From NCBI RefSeq assembly GCF_003605385.1, contig NZ_QYTV02000002.1, positions 373,412-437,411 of the forward strand: a DNA stretch of 64,000 nt, given 5' to 3'. The notes under the pieces are model-generated. The model was given only the letters and a program-made list of their open reading frames with translations. It was not told where the DNA came from and did no database searches. Source of the DNA: Siminovitchia acidinfaciens. Its GTDB lineage: Bacteria; Bacillota; Bacilli; Bacillales; Bacillaceae_C. A program made the position numbers and the translations under genes. Shown one piece after another: positions 17,518 to 26,850 of this stretch; the first letter of the stretch is position 1; each line of letters opens with the position of its first letter.

Positions 17518-18453
17518 CTACATATGCCGTCGATTAGGCCCACCAAGTTTGATAGGAATAGAAAGATATTTGATCCTTTCCATGAGCCTTCGGGCCTTCA
17601 TTTTTTCTTCTTCGCCTCTTTGTGTGTAGGTCAGATGATATTCTAAACCGCTGAAATCAAAATTCGATGTAAAAAAGGTGGGGAGCTGTTCGTGCATCCT
17701 ATATTGCATGATTGACCCCAGGATTTCGTCCCTTGTCCAGCTGGACATCGCTTCAGCTCCAATATCATCGAGCATAAGGACATGTGCTTTTTTCACTGCT
17801 TCCAGTTTTTCATTCAGCGTCTGGTCTCCAAGCGACTGTTTCATTTCCCTTAAAAATTCGGGAACATATACAATTAGCGATGAGATTCCTTTTTGAGCCA
17901 ATTGGTTGGCGATGGCTCCCAGCAAATAGGATTTACCAACGCCGAATTCCCCATGCAAGTAAAGGCCTTTCATGCTGCTTCCCTGTTCATATTCGGCTGA
18001 GAATCTCTCGGCATACTCAAATGCGTCGAGTCTGCCCTCACTGTCCAGTGAAAAATCAGCAAAGGAGGCATTTAATATTTCTTTTGGCATGTAAAAACTT
18101 TCAATCAGCTTTTTCGTTTTCCGCCGCTCGTCATCGATTATTTTTTCAGGGCATGCCCGATAATGAATATCTATCCTATTATTTACAATCACAAGTGACG
18201 GTTCATAGCCCTGCATGATATTCTCACATGCTGAAAGTCCGGGACAATCCTTGCAATTTTTTGCTTGGGACGTGAATTCATAGAGCTTCATTAAGCCCGT
18301 CTCTATCATTTGCTCAGTGATCATGTCACTATTTTCCATTAAAAACGCACGAATATCATGATTTTCAAGAACTTCCTGCTTTAAATCTTCGTATCTTTTT
18401 CGAAATTCAGGGGTTTGATACAGCCTTTGCATAGTTTTATTGATGCTTTCCAC
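17518..18453 (-). CDS. dnaI: primosomal helicase loader DnaI
   Basis: AAA+ ATPase that loads the replicative helicase (DnaC in Bacillus) at oriC and at restart sites, together with DnaD and DnaB. 311 residues, identical in length to B. subtilis DnaI. N-terminal helicase-binding zinc domain with Cys67, Cys70, Cys76 and Cys101; Walker A GEFGVGKS at 168-175; Walker B VLMLDDIG at 225-232; a sensor/arginine region near TFFTSNFDFSGLEYHL. The start is GTG at 18453, with GGAGGTG six bases before it; upstream in-frame ATGs have no site. It overlaps the dnaB stop by 17 bases, indicating translational coupling. Confidence 0.96.
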   Translation of the reverse strand: MESINKTMQRLYQTPEFRKRYEDLKQEVLENHDIRAFLMENSDMITEQMIETGLMKLYEFTSQAKNCKDCPGLSACENIMQGYEPSLVIVNNRIDIHYRACPEKIIDDERRKTKKLIESFYMPKEILNASFADFSLDSEGRLDAFEYAERFSAEYEQGSSMKGLYLHGEFGVGKSYLLGAIANQLAQKGISSLIVYVPEFLREMKQSLGDQTLNEKLEAVKKAHVLMLDDIGAEAMSSWTRDEILGSIMQYRMHEQLPTFFTSNFDFSGLEYHLTYTQRGEEEKMKARRLMERIKYLSIPIKLGGPNRRHM

Positions 18454-19879
18454 CTTTTTCACCTCCATTTTTCTGATACTTTCTTTGAATGGCTTCCAAT
18501 CTCCGCCGTCTTTCATCAAGTTTACTATCGTTCGTCACGGTTGTTTTTGTTTTTTTAGTTTCCTTCTGTTCCTGGTCTTGCACAATGAACCAGTCTGGAA
18601 GTTTTTCTGTGCGGATAGGCTTTTTCCTTGTTTGGCTGCGGTCTTTCTTTTCCGTTGCCCACGTCTGGTACTGTCGGTGTTCATTTTTTGCAAGCTCCAT
18701 CGCAGCTTTTACAGTTTTAATCTTTTTCCTGGCCCAGTGTGAAGCGATCTTTTCCATATAGTTCTTCGATAGTTTCATGTCTGTCTTCAACATGACATAA
18801 TGAATCAGAACATTCATCACACCCGGTTCAATCTGCTGTCCGAGCATGATTTCTTCCACAGCCGTCAAGTCAGACATCGCTGGCTGGACTCCTTCGGACA
18901 AGTCAATTAAAAGCTGCCTCGGAGAAGTAGTTTCCAAATAAAAGATGAGTTTGCTCTCCTTTGTTGTCCCTGCACCGTCGCTTTCCCTGTGCATAACAGG
19001 TTGCCTTCGGTTGACCAATTGTGGGAGCTGATCCTCATTTTCCATCTGATACCAGTCTCGCGCCGCTTTTCTGAGTTCATCCAAATCAATTTTATCATTA
19101 GCAGTGATACTCGATAGAACAACCTTTTGCATATCGATTTCATTGATGGAGTAGAGGAAAGAGAGCTTTGTAATTGTATCTTTGACTGCGGCGGTAAAGG
19201 ATTTCCTAGGTACCATAGCAGTAGTCAAGCCGGAGAAGAGTAAATCGAAATTGAAGCTGTCTGCAGAAATATGTATCGGCTCCGTTTTTTCACGGTGAAT
19301 ATATTTCATGTTCTGTTCCGGCAGACTGGCTTCCTGTCCTTCAAAGTTTTTCAACGCCTGGAGACTCATAGAAGTGTACACATCCTGGAAGGAACGGGTA
19401 ACTTCAGAATACTCCTCCTTGTTCATCACCGAATCAGAAAAGGCCCTTTTTAATTTTTGAAAGTGGGTTTGCCCCAACTTTTGATATAAATATATATTCA
19501 ACATACCGTCAGTAAAAAACTGATCTGCGGATAAGGGGGGCTGAAGTTCGTATATGTACATCCGTTGATCAGGTATTTCTTTGATAAAAGTCTTTAGCAG
19601 CCCCATCCCTTCGAGTTTAAGGCGTGCTTGGTATATGTCATCCAAATTCAAACCCATTAATTCCATCAGTTGATAATGATTCCACTCTTCGGACCATAGA
19701 CGATTTTCTTCAACCAAGTAGGCAAGAGTTGTATATAGATTGGTGCAAACTACCCCCATTAAAGGTTGATACAGAAAAGAGATCACTTTCCTGTCATGGT
19801 CATGAATCATGCCGTTCATTGCCGCATAAAAACCATCAATAGGCTGGACTTCGTTCCAATATTGTTTCAAGCCAAACAC
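18437..19879 (-). CDS. dnaB: replication initiation and membrane attachment protein DnaB
   Basis: Bacillus-type DnaB (not the E. coli helicase): it recruits the helicase loader to oriC and ties the origin to the membrane. 480 residues with DnaB/DnaD-type domains: N-terminal winged-helix oligomerisation part (HDRKVISFLYQPLMGVVCTN), central DDBH1, C-terminal DDBH2 around 310-400 (ETTSPRQLLIDLSEG, MLKTDMKLSKNYMEKIASHW) and a basic tail with QTRKKP. The frame starts at GTG 19879; a TTG at 19870 (giving MKQYWNEV) fits family N-termini as well, and neither has a strong ribosome site. Seven bases after nrdR, so coupling is likely. Confidence 0.92.
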   Translation of the reverse strand: MFGLKQYWNEVQPIDGFYAAMNGMIHDHDRKVISFLYQPLMGVVCTNLYTTLAYLVEENRLWSEEWNHYQLMELMGLNLDDIYQARLKLEGMGLLKTFIKEIPDQRMYIYELQPPLSADQFFTDGMLNIYLYQKLGQTHFQKLKRAFSDSVMNKEEYSEVTRSFQDVYTSMSLQALKNFEGQEASLPEQNMKYIHREKTEPIHISADSFNFDLLFSGLTTAMVPRKSFTAAVKDTITKLSFLYSINEIDMQKVVLSSITANDKIDLDELRKAARDWYQMENEDQLPQLVNRRQPVMHRESDGAGTTKESKLIFYLETTSPRQLLIDLSEGVQPAMSDLTAVEEIMLGQQIEPGVMNVLIHYVMLKTDMKLSKNYMEKIASHWARKKIKTVKAAMELAKNEHRQYQTWATEKKDRSQTRKKPIRTEKLPDWFIVQDQEQKETKKTKTTVTNDSKLDERRRRLEAIQRKYQKNGGEKGGKHQ

Positions 19880-19886
19880 ACTTTCA

Positions 19887-20342
19887 CTAATCTTTTTTAA
19901 TTAAATCTTTCAGTTCATCCAAAAATACATTGATATCCTTAAACTGCCTGTAAACCGAGGCAAAACGAACATAAGCGACTTCATCGATTTTGGAAAGTTT
20001 ATCCATCAACATTTCCCCGATGGCCTCCGAATTGACTTCAGCCTGTCCCATGTTACGCAATTCGCTCTCAATTTCATTAGTAATTGTTTCAAGTTGCTCT
20101 AATGCGACCGGCCGCTTTTCACAAGCCCGAATCAAGCCGCGCAAAATCTTCTCCCTGCTGAATTCTTCGCGGGTCCCTTCTTTTTTTATTACTATGAGCG
20201 GCATTTCCTCCACACGCTCAAAAGTTGTGAATCGATGGGAACATGCCTCGCATTCACGCCTTCTTCTGATTGATCTCCATTCATCTGCAGGCCTTGAATC
20301 AACGACACGCGTGCCGTTATGCTTGCATGAAGGACACTTCAT
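19887..20342 (-). CDS. nrdR: transcriptional repressor NrdR
   Basis: Nucleotide-sensing repressor of ribonucleotide reductase genes. 151 residues: a zinc ribbon with Cys3, Cys6, Cys31 and Cys34 ([25 protein letters not shown]) followed by an ATP-cone domain ([20 protein letters not shown]) that binds ATP/dATP. Acts by binding NrdR boxes at nrd promoters, which are not in this window. ATG start behind GGAG. First gene of nrdR-dnaB-dnaI, the order seen in B. subtilis. Confidence 0.97.
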   Translation of the reverse strand: MKCPSCKHNGTRVVDSRPADEWRSIRRRRECEACSHRFTTFERVEEMPLIVIKKEGTREEFSREKILRGLIRACEKRPVALEQLETITNEIESELRNMGQAEVNSEAIGEMLMDKLSKIDEVAYVRFASVYRQFKDINVFLDELKDLIKKD

Positions 20343-20422
20343 CTTCTTCAGCTCCGTTCAATTATGCTTCTCACCATTATACAGTAATTAATGGGGAAAG
20401 AAAAAGGGGAAAAGAGGGAAAA

Positions 20423-20462
20423 GGGTCTGCCCCCCTTTAGCTTACTAAAGGGGGGCAGACCC
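20423..20462 (-). terminator. terminator of gapB, 18-bp perfect stem
   Basis: GGGTCTGCCCCCCTTTAG (20423-20440), loop CTTA, then its exact complement (20445-20462), with TTTTCCC on the minus-strand side. It starts eight bases after the gapB stop codon. The GGGTCTGCCCC arm resembles short hairpin repeats found beside many Bacillaceae genes. Confidence 0.82.
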
Positions 20463-20470
20463 CAAAAAAT

Positions 20471-21499
20471 TTAACCAGCTTTCGCTTCTTTTTTATCAAG
20501 TAAGGATGCTACATAGGAGACAAGGTCCACTACGCGGCTGGAGTAGCCCCACTCGTTGTCATACCAAGCAAGTACTTTCAGCTTTGTATCTTCCATGACG
20601 ATTGTTGAAAGTCCGTCGATGATCGCTGAGTTCGGGTTTGTGTTGAAGTCGATTGAAACAAGTGGTTCAGTCGTGAAGGACAAAATTCCCTTGAGTGGAC
20701 CGTTTGCTGCTGTTTCAAAAGCTTTATTTACATCTTGAACTGTGACTGGACGTTTTACATCTACAACAAGGTCTACAAGTGATACGTTAGGAGTTGGTAC
20801 GCGAAGTGCCATTCCGTGTAATTTACCTTTCAAGTGTGGCAAGACAAGTGACAATGCTTTTGCCGCTCCAGTTGTTGTAGGGATGATTGATTGTGCGCAT
20901 GCACGGGCACGGCGCAAATCCTTATGCGGGTTATCCAGATTTTTTTGGTCATTTGTATAAGCATGGACAGTTGTCATCAAGCCGTTCTCAATGCCAAATG
21001 CATCGTCAATAACTTTTGCGACTGGTGCAAGGCAGTTTGTTGTACAAGATGCATTGGAAATAATGTCATGCTTATCGATATTCAAGTCATTTTCGTTTAC
21101 GCCCATGACAATTGTTACATCTTCATTTTTTCCAGGTGCAGTCAAAACAACTTTTTTAGCACCTGCTTCAAGATGCATTGCCGCTTTGTCACGTGAGTTA
21201 AATACTCCCGTTGCCTCAATGACGATATCTATACCAAGTTCTCCCCAAGGAAGTTTCTGAGGATTACGGTTATTTAATAATTTGATTTCTTTCCCATTTA
21301 CAACCAAGGAGTTTTCTTTGGCCTGTACATCGCCCTCGAAAGTTCCATGTGTTGTGTCATATTTGATTAAATGAGCAAGAGTTTCGGAAGGATAGCTCGC
21401 ATTGACCGCAACAATATTAAAACGGTCTTCCATGATTGCTTTCCTAAATACCATACGGCCGATACGACCAAATCCGTTAATTGCAACATTAGCCTTCAT
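20471..21499 (-). CDS. gapB: glyceraldehyde-3-phosphate dehydrogenase, gluconeogenic type
   Basis: GapB reduces 1,3-bisphosphoglycerate with NADPH during gluconeogenesis. 342 residues: Rossmann motif INGFGRIGR at 7-15, catalytic Cys152 in NASCTTNCLAP, and VNASYPSETLAHL at 32-44, where glycolytic enzymes have the NAD-selecting Asp of VNDL; its absence supports NADP use. Start ATG at 21499 gives the family N-terminus (MKANVAINGF). Two CcpN-like operators overlap its promoter, as in B. subtilis, where CcpN represses gapB on glycolytic carbon. The speD gene that follows gapB in B. subtilis is absent here. Confidence 0.95.
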   Translation of the reverse strand: MKANVAINGFGRIGRMVFRKAIMEDRFNIVAVNASYPSETLAHLIKYDTTHGTFEGDVQAKENSLVVNGKEIKLLNNRNPQKLPWGELGIDIVIEATGVFNSRDKAAMHLEAGAKKVVLTAPGKNEDVTIVMGVNENDLNIDKHDIISNASCTTNCLAPVAKVIDDAFGIENGLMTTVHAYTNDQKNLDNPHKDLRRARACAQSIIPTTTGAAKALSLVLPHLKGKLHGMALRVPTPNVSLVDLVVDVKRPVTVQDVNKAFETAANGPLKGILSFTTEPLVSIDFNTNPNSAIIDGLSTIVMEDTKLKVLAWYDNEWGYSSRVVDLVSYVASLLDKKEAKAG

Positions 21500-21521
21500 A
21501 ATAACCGGGAGCCCCCTATAT

Positions 21522-21564
21522 AGTGTTATACTTAATTTCATATGGTCGTAAATAGTATAACATA
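21522..21564 (-). promoter_or_regulatory. gapB promoter with two CcpN-like operators
   Basis: The minus-strand sequence TATGTTATACT (21564-21554) matches all 11 positions of the CcpN consensus TRTGHYATAYW as I recall it, and contains the likely -10 box TATACT. A second, inverted site AGTGTTATACT (21522-21532, plus strand) matches 10 of 11. Paired CcpN sites at the gapB promoter are established in B. subtilis; occupancy here is inferred. Confidence 0.72.
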
Positions 21565-21611
21565 TTTAAGTAAAAAAGAAATATACAAATGATGATTTTT
21601 GTTTTTAAAAA

Positions 21612-21757
21612 GAAAAGCGCAAGCGCTCGTTTAGCGACGTAAAAACTGGAGTGCCTCCGACAAGATAAAGGAAATACGGCGAAGAATGAGCCGATGTTGA
21701 CTTATCGTAGAGGGGGCGCGAAGTTTGCTAGTCGCTGAGCGCTGGAGCTAGACATAG
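21612..21757. repeat. intergenic repeat, family A
   Basis: Copy running from GAAAAGCGCAAGCGCTCG to GAGCGCTGGAGCTAGACATA. It contains the module GAGCCGATGTTGACTTATCG, also present at about 10238-10257 and, inverted, near 48690. Short form of the repeat in the gap between coaE and gapB. Confidence 0.82.
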
Positions 21758-21810
21758 ATAAGTTATCCATAGGCGAGGTATTTTTTATAATTTCCTTTAA
21801 AATAACCAAA

Positions 21811-21836
21811 AACAGGAGCGTTCATCCGCTCCTGTT
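21811..21836 (-). terminator. terminator of coaE
   Basis: AACAGGAGCG / CGCTCCTGTT with a 6-base loop followed by TTTTTGG on the minus strand; the stem starts at the coaE stop codon. Confidence 0.8.
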
Positions 21837-22438
21837 CAAGGTTTCAATTTCCATTTTTCAATGAGCTGATCCAACTGCTTTTCTGTTTCTTCTATCGTCC
21901 CATTGTTGTCCAGTACAGCATCAGCCAATTCTAGTTTCTCTCGTAAAGGCATTTGAGAAGAAATCCTTGATTTTGCCTCATCTTCCGTAAATTCATTTCT
22001 TTCCATCAATCTTTTTAACTGTGTTTCCTCGTTGACATAAACTACAATTACCTTTTCAACCAAATGTGTCAATTTACTTTCATATAACAGCGGAATATCA
22101 AGGACCACTGTCTGTTTTCCCGCTTTAATAGCTTCCTCCTGCCATTCCTTCATTTTTTTCCGGACCGCAGGATGGACGATGCCGTTTAACTTTTGTCGTT
22201 CCTCTTCGTTTTGAAAAACAATCGAGCCAAGTTTATCTCTGTCGAGCGTCCCATCTTTCAAAAGTATCTCTTTGCCGAATGCCTCCACAATTTCTGAATA
22301 TGCGCTCTCGCCCGGCTCGACGACCTTCCTCGCCGCAATATCTGCATCGACGATTGTAAAGCCGCGTTTTTCCAATAGCTTGGATACGGTGCTTTTTCCG
22401 CTGGCTATGCCTCCTGTTAATCCTACAATGAATGCCAT
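21836..22438 (-). CDS. coaE: dephospho-CoA kinase
   Basis: Last step of coenzyme A synthesis: phosphorylates the 3'-hydroxyl of dephospho-CoA. 200 residues, normal length. P-loop GLTGGIASGKST at 7-18, the DADIAARKVVEPG acceptor-binding loop, and the lid with LLYESKL and RLMERNEFTEDEA. ATG start with GAGG upstream. Third gene of a polA-mutM-ytaF-coaE run, the order seen in B. subtilis. Confidence 0.96.
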   Translation of the reverse strand: MAFIVGLTGGIASGKSTVSKLLEKRGFTIVDADIAARKVVEPGESAYSEIVEAFGKEILLKDGTLDRDKLGSIVFQNEEERQKLNGIVHPAVRKKMKEWQEEAIKAGKQTVVLDIPLLYESKLTHLVEKVIVVYVNEETQLKRLMERNEFTEDEAKSRISSQMPLREKLELADAVLDNNGTIEETEKQLDQLIEKWKLKP

Positions 22439-22457
22439 ATGTCAGCCTCTTTCATTT

Positions 22458-23090
22458 CTACATTTTTAACAGACCGATTACGATCAACAGGACTCCAGGA
22501 AAAAAGGTGAATTTCTGTATGGCGCGCATGTGGGCAAATAACCCGCCAAAAGCAATTCCTCCCGCTAAAAACAACCCGCCCATCACTGCGGCAGCCCCTG
22601 ACAATATGATCGGGCTGAACCCGAGCATAGCCGCTCCGATTCCCACACCGAATGCATCGAGGGAGAGAGCTGTTCCAAGCATGAAGGCTTCAACACCTGT
22701 TACCGTACCTGAAGAGTCAAAATCAGCCCTCGTCGGTTTCTTTAAAATATGAATGACGATTCCAAGTGATTTGATTTCCCAATTAAACTCCAGCTTTTCT
22801 TGATGCACCGCTTGTTCCTTTTCTGACCTGAAAAACTGGAGGATAACCCAGCCCCCGATCGCAACCAGGATTACTCCGCCAATCCGATTGGCTGCGGCAG
22901 GTGACAGGAACCCTTGGATCAGTTGACCAAAAAACATGGCTGTTCCAAGTGATAATGCGGTGCACAGTGCGATAATCATAATCGACTTAAGAGGAATTTT
23001 AATATTCCTCAACCCATACGCCAATCCGGCTCCAAAGCTGTCAAGACTGATGGCAATTGCTAATAATAAAAGCGAAAACGTATAGCCCAT
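22458..23090 (-). CDS. ytaF: sporulation membrane protein YtaF
   Basis: A 210-residue membrane protein with six predicted segments in two similar halves, each carrying a conserved acidic motif in the membrane: LLAIAISLDSFGAGLAYGL and MLGTALSLDAFGVGIGAAML. These mark the MntP/YtaF group of putative cation transporters; MntP exports manganese, and YtaF is linked to sporulation in B. subtilis. The frame is open from TTG 23096, but ATG 23090 has GGAG seven bases upstream and is preferred. Ion specificity is not known. Confidence 0.88.
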   Translation of the reverse strand: MGYTFSLLLLAIAISLDSFGAGLAYGLRNIKIPLKSIMIIALCTALSLGTAMFFGQLIQGFLSPAAANRIGGVILVAIGGWVILQFFRSEKEQAVHQEKLEFNWEIKSLGIVIHILKKPTRADFDSSGTVTGVEAFMLGTALSLDAFGVGIGAAMLGFSPIILSGAAAVMGGLFLAGGIAFGGLFAHMRAIQKFTFFPGVLLIVIGLLKM

Positions 23091-23176
23091 CTGCAAGCTC
23101 CTTCCCCTTCAAATTGCGGTAAGTTAGTATATGAAGGGTACTTGCTGATGGTTAAAAAGCTTAAATCATAGCTTTT

Positions 23177-24007
23177 TTACGAAGGTTGCTGGCACGCTGG
23201 ACAGAAATGTGTTCCTCTTCCAGCCGCTTTTATTTTTTCAAGAATGGTTCCGCACTGGATGCATGCCTCGCCATTCCGTCCGTATACTTTTAGCCTGTCC
23301 TGATATGAGCCGCTCAACCCCATCGAATTCATATAAGTGTTGACTGAGCTTCCGCCTGCAGCAATGGAGTCTTCCAGCGTATGCACCATTTCATGCCTGA
23401 GTCTCTGGATTTCTTCATCCGTCAGGGATTTGGCTTTTCTTTCTGGGTGGACTTTCGCTTTGTATAACACTTCATCAGCATAAATATTTCCAAGGCCCGC
23501 CACTATTGTCTGATCAAGCAGCACAGCCTTGATGATCCGTTCTGTTTTTTGAAAATGCGACTTCAGATAGTCCGCGGAACAAGCTGGTGAAAAAGGCTCA
23601 GGGCCAAGCTTGGATAACGGCAATTCATTATCCTCCGTGCCCTTTTTGAATAAATGCATCGTACCAAATTTCCGGACATCCCGGTAACGCATTTCGGTTC
23701 CATCTGTAAACTTGAAGTTCACATGTGTATGCTTATCTGTCGGGTCTTCACTCTGATTTACGCTGTAATGCCCTTCCATCCGCAAATGGGATACAAGCGA
23801 ATAATCGTCGAGCATGAAAACAAGAAATTTTCCCTTCCTTTGCAAATCATGAATCGTTTGTCCCGAAAGAGCATCGTAAAATTGCTCCACCTCAAGCGGA
23901 TGTTTAATTATTTTCGGCCAACCTGCTTCAACACTTTGAATTGTTTTACCTTTGACAAGCTGAAGCAGCGATTTCCTTACATTTTCCACTTCCGGCAATT
24001 CCGGCAT
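23177..24007 (-). CDS. mutM: formamidopyrimidine-DNA glycosylase
   Basis: Base-excision repair enzyme that removes 8-oxoguanine and FapyG and nicks the AP site. 276 residues. N-terminal catalytic Pro2-Glu3 in MPELPEVENVRKSL, Lys near 60 in RKGKFLVFMLDD, the helix-two-turn-helix QTIVAGLGNIYADEVLYKA and a C-terminal zinc finger (CIQCGTILEKIKAAGRGTHF then CPACQ). Start at 24007 is fixed because Pro2 is catalytic; GGGGAG lies upstream. Directly downstream of polA, as in B. subtilis. Confidence 0.97.
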   Translation of the reverse strand: MPELPEVENVRKSLLQLVKGKTIQSVEAGWPKIIKHPLEVEQFYDALSGQTIHDLQRKGKFLVFMLDDYSLVSHLRMEGHYSVNQSEDPTDKHTHVNFKFTDGTEMRYRDVRKFGTMHLFKKGTEDNELPLSKLGPEPFSPACSADYLKSHFQKTERIIKAVLLDQTIVAGLGNIYADEVLYKAKVHPERKAKSLTDEEIQRLRHEMVHTLEDSIAAGGSSVNTYMNSMGLSGSYQDRLKVYGRNGEACIQCGTILEKIKAAGRGTHFCPACQQPS

Positions 24008-24046
24008 ATTCTCACTCCCCGGTTGTTCCCTCATGTTGTAAATTCT

Positions 24047-26695
24047 TTATTTGGCATCATACCATGTCGGTCCGTATGAATAATCGACTTTCAACGGAAC
24101 GCTAAGTTCCATGGCGTGCTCCATTACATTTGGAACGATTTCTTCCAACTTCTCAATTTCATCTTTTGGTGCTTCAAAGATCAATTCGTCATGAACTTGC
24201 AGCAATAGGCGTGTCTTCAGGCCTTCTTCTTCAAGCTTTTCATACATATCGATCATCGCTTTTTTTATGATATCCGCAGCACTTCCCTGAATCGGTGTAT
24301 TCATTGCGGTCCTTTCTGCAAAGCTTCTGATGTTAAAATTTCTGCTGGTGATTTCAGGAATATACCTTCTTCTGTGTAGAAGGGTTGAAACATAGCCATT
24401 CTGTTTGGCTTCCATGACTATATCTTTCATGTAATTGCGTACACCAGGAAAACTTTCCAGATAGCGCTCAATGAATGTGCCGGCTTCTTTCCGAGTGATG
24501 CCAAGATTCTGGGAGAGCCCATAGTCACTAATTCCATAGATGATACCGAAATTGACCGCTTTAGCCTGTCTCCGCATATTGGATGTGACTTCTTCCCTGC
24601 TCACATGAAAAACATCCATTGCAGTTTTTGTATGGATGTCCATGTCATTTCTGAAAGCATCCATCAGCTTATCATCTTCTGCAATATGGGCAAGGACCCT
24701 AAGTTCAATCTGTGAATAGTCCGCGGCAAAAATTACCCAGTCTTCGTGAGATGGTATGAATGCCTGACGGATTTTACGGCCTTCCTCCAAACGTATTGGG
24801 ATGTTTTGCAGATTAGGATCCGTTGAACTCAGCCTTCCAGTCTGTGTCAATGCCTGGTTAAAGCGGGTGTGGACTTTATCAGGCCCCTTATGCACCACTT
24901 TAAGTAGACCTTCTATATAGGTCGACTGTAATTTTCCGAGCTGTCGGTAATTCAGGATTTCCTCTATAATTTCATGGGAAGGAGCAAGCTTTTCAAGAAC
25001 ATCTGCCGCTGTTGAATAGCCGGTTTTAGTCTTTTTAATGACAGGAAGACCCAGCTTTTCAAAAAGAATGACCCCAAGCTGCTTCGGAGAATTAATATTG
25101 AACTTTTCTCCTGCAAACCCATATATTTTTTCTTCTATCTGCTTCAGGCGATCAGCCATCTCGGCTTTCATTTCCTTGAGGCGGTCAATATCCACCTTGA
25201 TACCTGTATATTCCATGTCGGCCAAAATGAACGACAATGGCAGCTCTAAGTCATAAAAAAGGTCAATGAGTTCATTTTTTTCCAATTCATCGAGGAGCGG
25301 CTGATACAAAGAGACAATGCCAAGCGCTTTCTTGGCCAGATGTTCAGCGAGAATATCTCCTTCAGCCACTTTTTTCTTGGCTCCTTTTCCGTATACTGCT
25401 TCATCGGTTTGGACATTCGTATATCCATGGCGTTTCGCCACTCCTGCAAAATCTGTCGTAGATTCGGAAGGATTAAGCAGATAGGAAACAAGAAGTAAAT
25501 CGAAGTCAATTCCTTTTAAGGCAACCCCGTGCTTTCTTAGAGAAACAATCGACCGCTTTCCATCATACACATGCTTTTTCATCGTCTCATCTTCCGCCCA
25601 GTTTTTAAAGGTTTCAGATTGAAGTGCGGCTTCCGTGGGAAGGAATACATTCCCTTTTTCGCTGGAAAGACCAAAGCCGGCAATTGTCCCTGTATGATAA
25701 TTATCTTCAAGGATTTCTACGTAAAGAGCCATCTGTTCGGTAAAAATCCCCTCGTCAATTGACTCGACTGTCTGGAACTCAATGGCTTCATTTTCATCTG
25801 AAGCTTCTTCGCTTTCTTCCTCTCCACCTTCAAGTTTTCCAAGAAGGGAGTTAAATTCAAGCTCTTGAAATAAAGTCCTGAGATTTGATGGATTGTAGCC
25901 CTCATAAAGCAATTCTTCAATAGGTATTTCAACAGGAGTTTCTTTAGAAATGGTTGCAAGTTCCTTACTCATCACTGCCTGTTCCTTATTTTCCTGTAAA
26001 CGTTCCTTCAGTTTTGGACCGCTGACCTTGTCAATGGACTCAAGAAGTTTTTCAAGAGTACCAAATTCTTTTAGCAGCTTGATCGCTGTTTTTTCTCCGA
26101 CGCCAGGCACTCCCGGAATATTGTCTGACTGGTCGCCCATCAAGCCTTTCATATCAATGATCTGTTCTGGTGTAAGTCCATATTTTTCCATAATATGTTC
26201 TGGTGTATAGTTTTCAATATCCGTGATACCTTTTCTTGTAATTCCCACAGTGATATGGTCGGAACTTAACTGCGTCAAGTCCTTGTCGCCGGAAATGACT
26301 TTTACTTCATATCCGTCCTTTTCCGCCTCAACTGCAAGAGTTCCGATAATATCGTCCGCCTCGTAATTCTCCAGTTCGTATCGCTTAATTCCGTAAGCAT
26401 CCAGCAGCTCCCTGACGTATGGAAATTGCTCGGAAAGCTCCGGTGGAGTTTTTTGGCGACCTCCTTTATATTCTTTGTACGTTTTATGGCGGAATGTCGT
26501 TTTTCCCGCATCAAACGCAACCAATATATGTGTGGGCTTCTCTTCTTCCAGCACCTTCATAAGCATCGTTGTAAAACCGTACACCGCATTCGTGTAGATA
26601 CCTTTTTCATTATGTAACAGCGGCAAAGCGAAAAACGCGCGGTAAGCAACACTGTTTCCGTCTATGAGCATTAACTTTTTAGTGCTTTTTCCCAA
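24047..26695 (-). CDS. polA: DNA polymerase I
   Basis: Repairs gaps and removes RNA primers. 882 residues: 5'-nuclease domain at 1-290 (LLIDGNSVAYRAFFALP, GDQSDNIPGVPGVGEKTA), a degenerate 3'-5' exonuclease-like domain at about 300-460 that lacks the usual DxE metal pair, as in other Bacillus Pol I, and the polymerase from about 470, with motif A DYSQIELRVLAHIA, the O-helix RRQAKAVNFGIIYG and motif C QVHDELIFEAP. The start is TTG with AGGAGG eight bases upstream. In B. subtilis phoP-phoR lie just upstream; here hflK-hflC occupy that place. Confidence 0.97.
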   Translation of the reverse strand: MGKSTKKLMLIDGNSVAYRAFFALPLLHNEKGIYTNAVYGFTTMLMKVLEEEKPTHILVAFDAGKTTFRHKTYKEYKGGRQKTPPELSEQFPYVRELLDAYGIKRYELENYEADDIIGTLAVEAEKDGYEVKVISGDKDLTQLSSDHITVGITRKGITDIENYTPEHIMEKYGLTPEQIIDMKGLMGDQSDNIPGVPGVGEKTAIKLLKEFGTLEKLLESIDKVSGPKLKERLQENKEQAVMSKELATISKETPVEIPIEELLYEGYNPSNLRTLFQELEFNSLLGKLEGGEEESEEASDENEAIEFQTVESIDEGIFTEQMALYVEILEDNYHTGTIAGFGLSSEKGNVFLPTEAALQSETFKNWAEDETMKKHVYDGKRSIVSLRKHGVALKGIDFDLLLVSYLLNPSESTTDFAGVAKRHGYTNVQTDEAVYGKGAKKKVAEGDILAEHLAKKALGIVSLYQPLLDELEKNELIDLFYDLELPLSFILADMEYTGIKVDIDRLKEMKAEMADRLKQIEEKIYGFAGEKFNINSPKQLGVILFEKLGLPVIKKTKTGYSTAADVLEKLAPSHEIIEEILNYRQLGKLQSTYIEGLLKVVHKGPDKVHTRFNQALTQTGRLSSTDPNLQNIPIRLEEGRKIRQAFIPSHEDWVIFAADYSQIELRVLAHIAEDDKLMDAFRNDMDIHTKTAMDVFHVSREEVTSNMRRQAKAVNFGIIYGISDYGLSQNLGITRKEAGTFIERYLESFPGVRNYMKDIVMEAKQNGYVSTLLHRRRYIPEITSRNFNIRSFAERTAMNTPIQGSAADIIKKAMIDMYEKLEEEGLKTRLLLQVHDELIFEAPKDEIEKLEEIVPNVMEHAMELSVPLKVDYSYGPTWYDAK

Positions 26696-26820
26696 GCAAA
26701 TAACCTCCTAAGCAAGCAGAACATCCGCCTGTCTGATAGTTTTATTCTAGCATGTGTGTTCGGGAATGTGAAAAAATGAGCGGGTGGGGAGTGGATGTAT
26801 GCAGAACTTAAATACAAATA

Positions 26821-26850
26821 CCGGGTCATATAGACCCGGCACTTTTTATC
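26821..26850. terminator. hairpin after hflC
   Basis: CCGGGTC / GACCCGG with a 5-base loop, ten bases past the hflC stop codon. The T-run is better on the plus strand, so its strength as a terminator for hflKC is uncertain. Confidence 0.5.
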
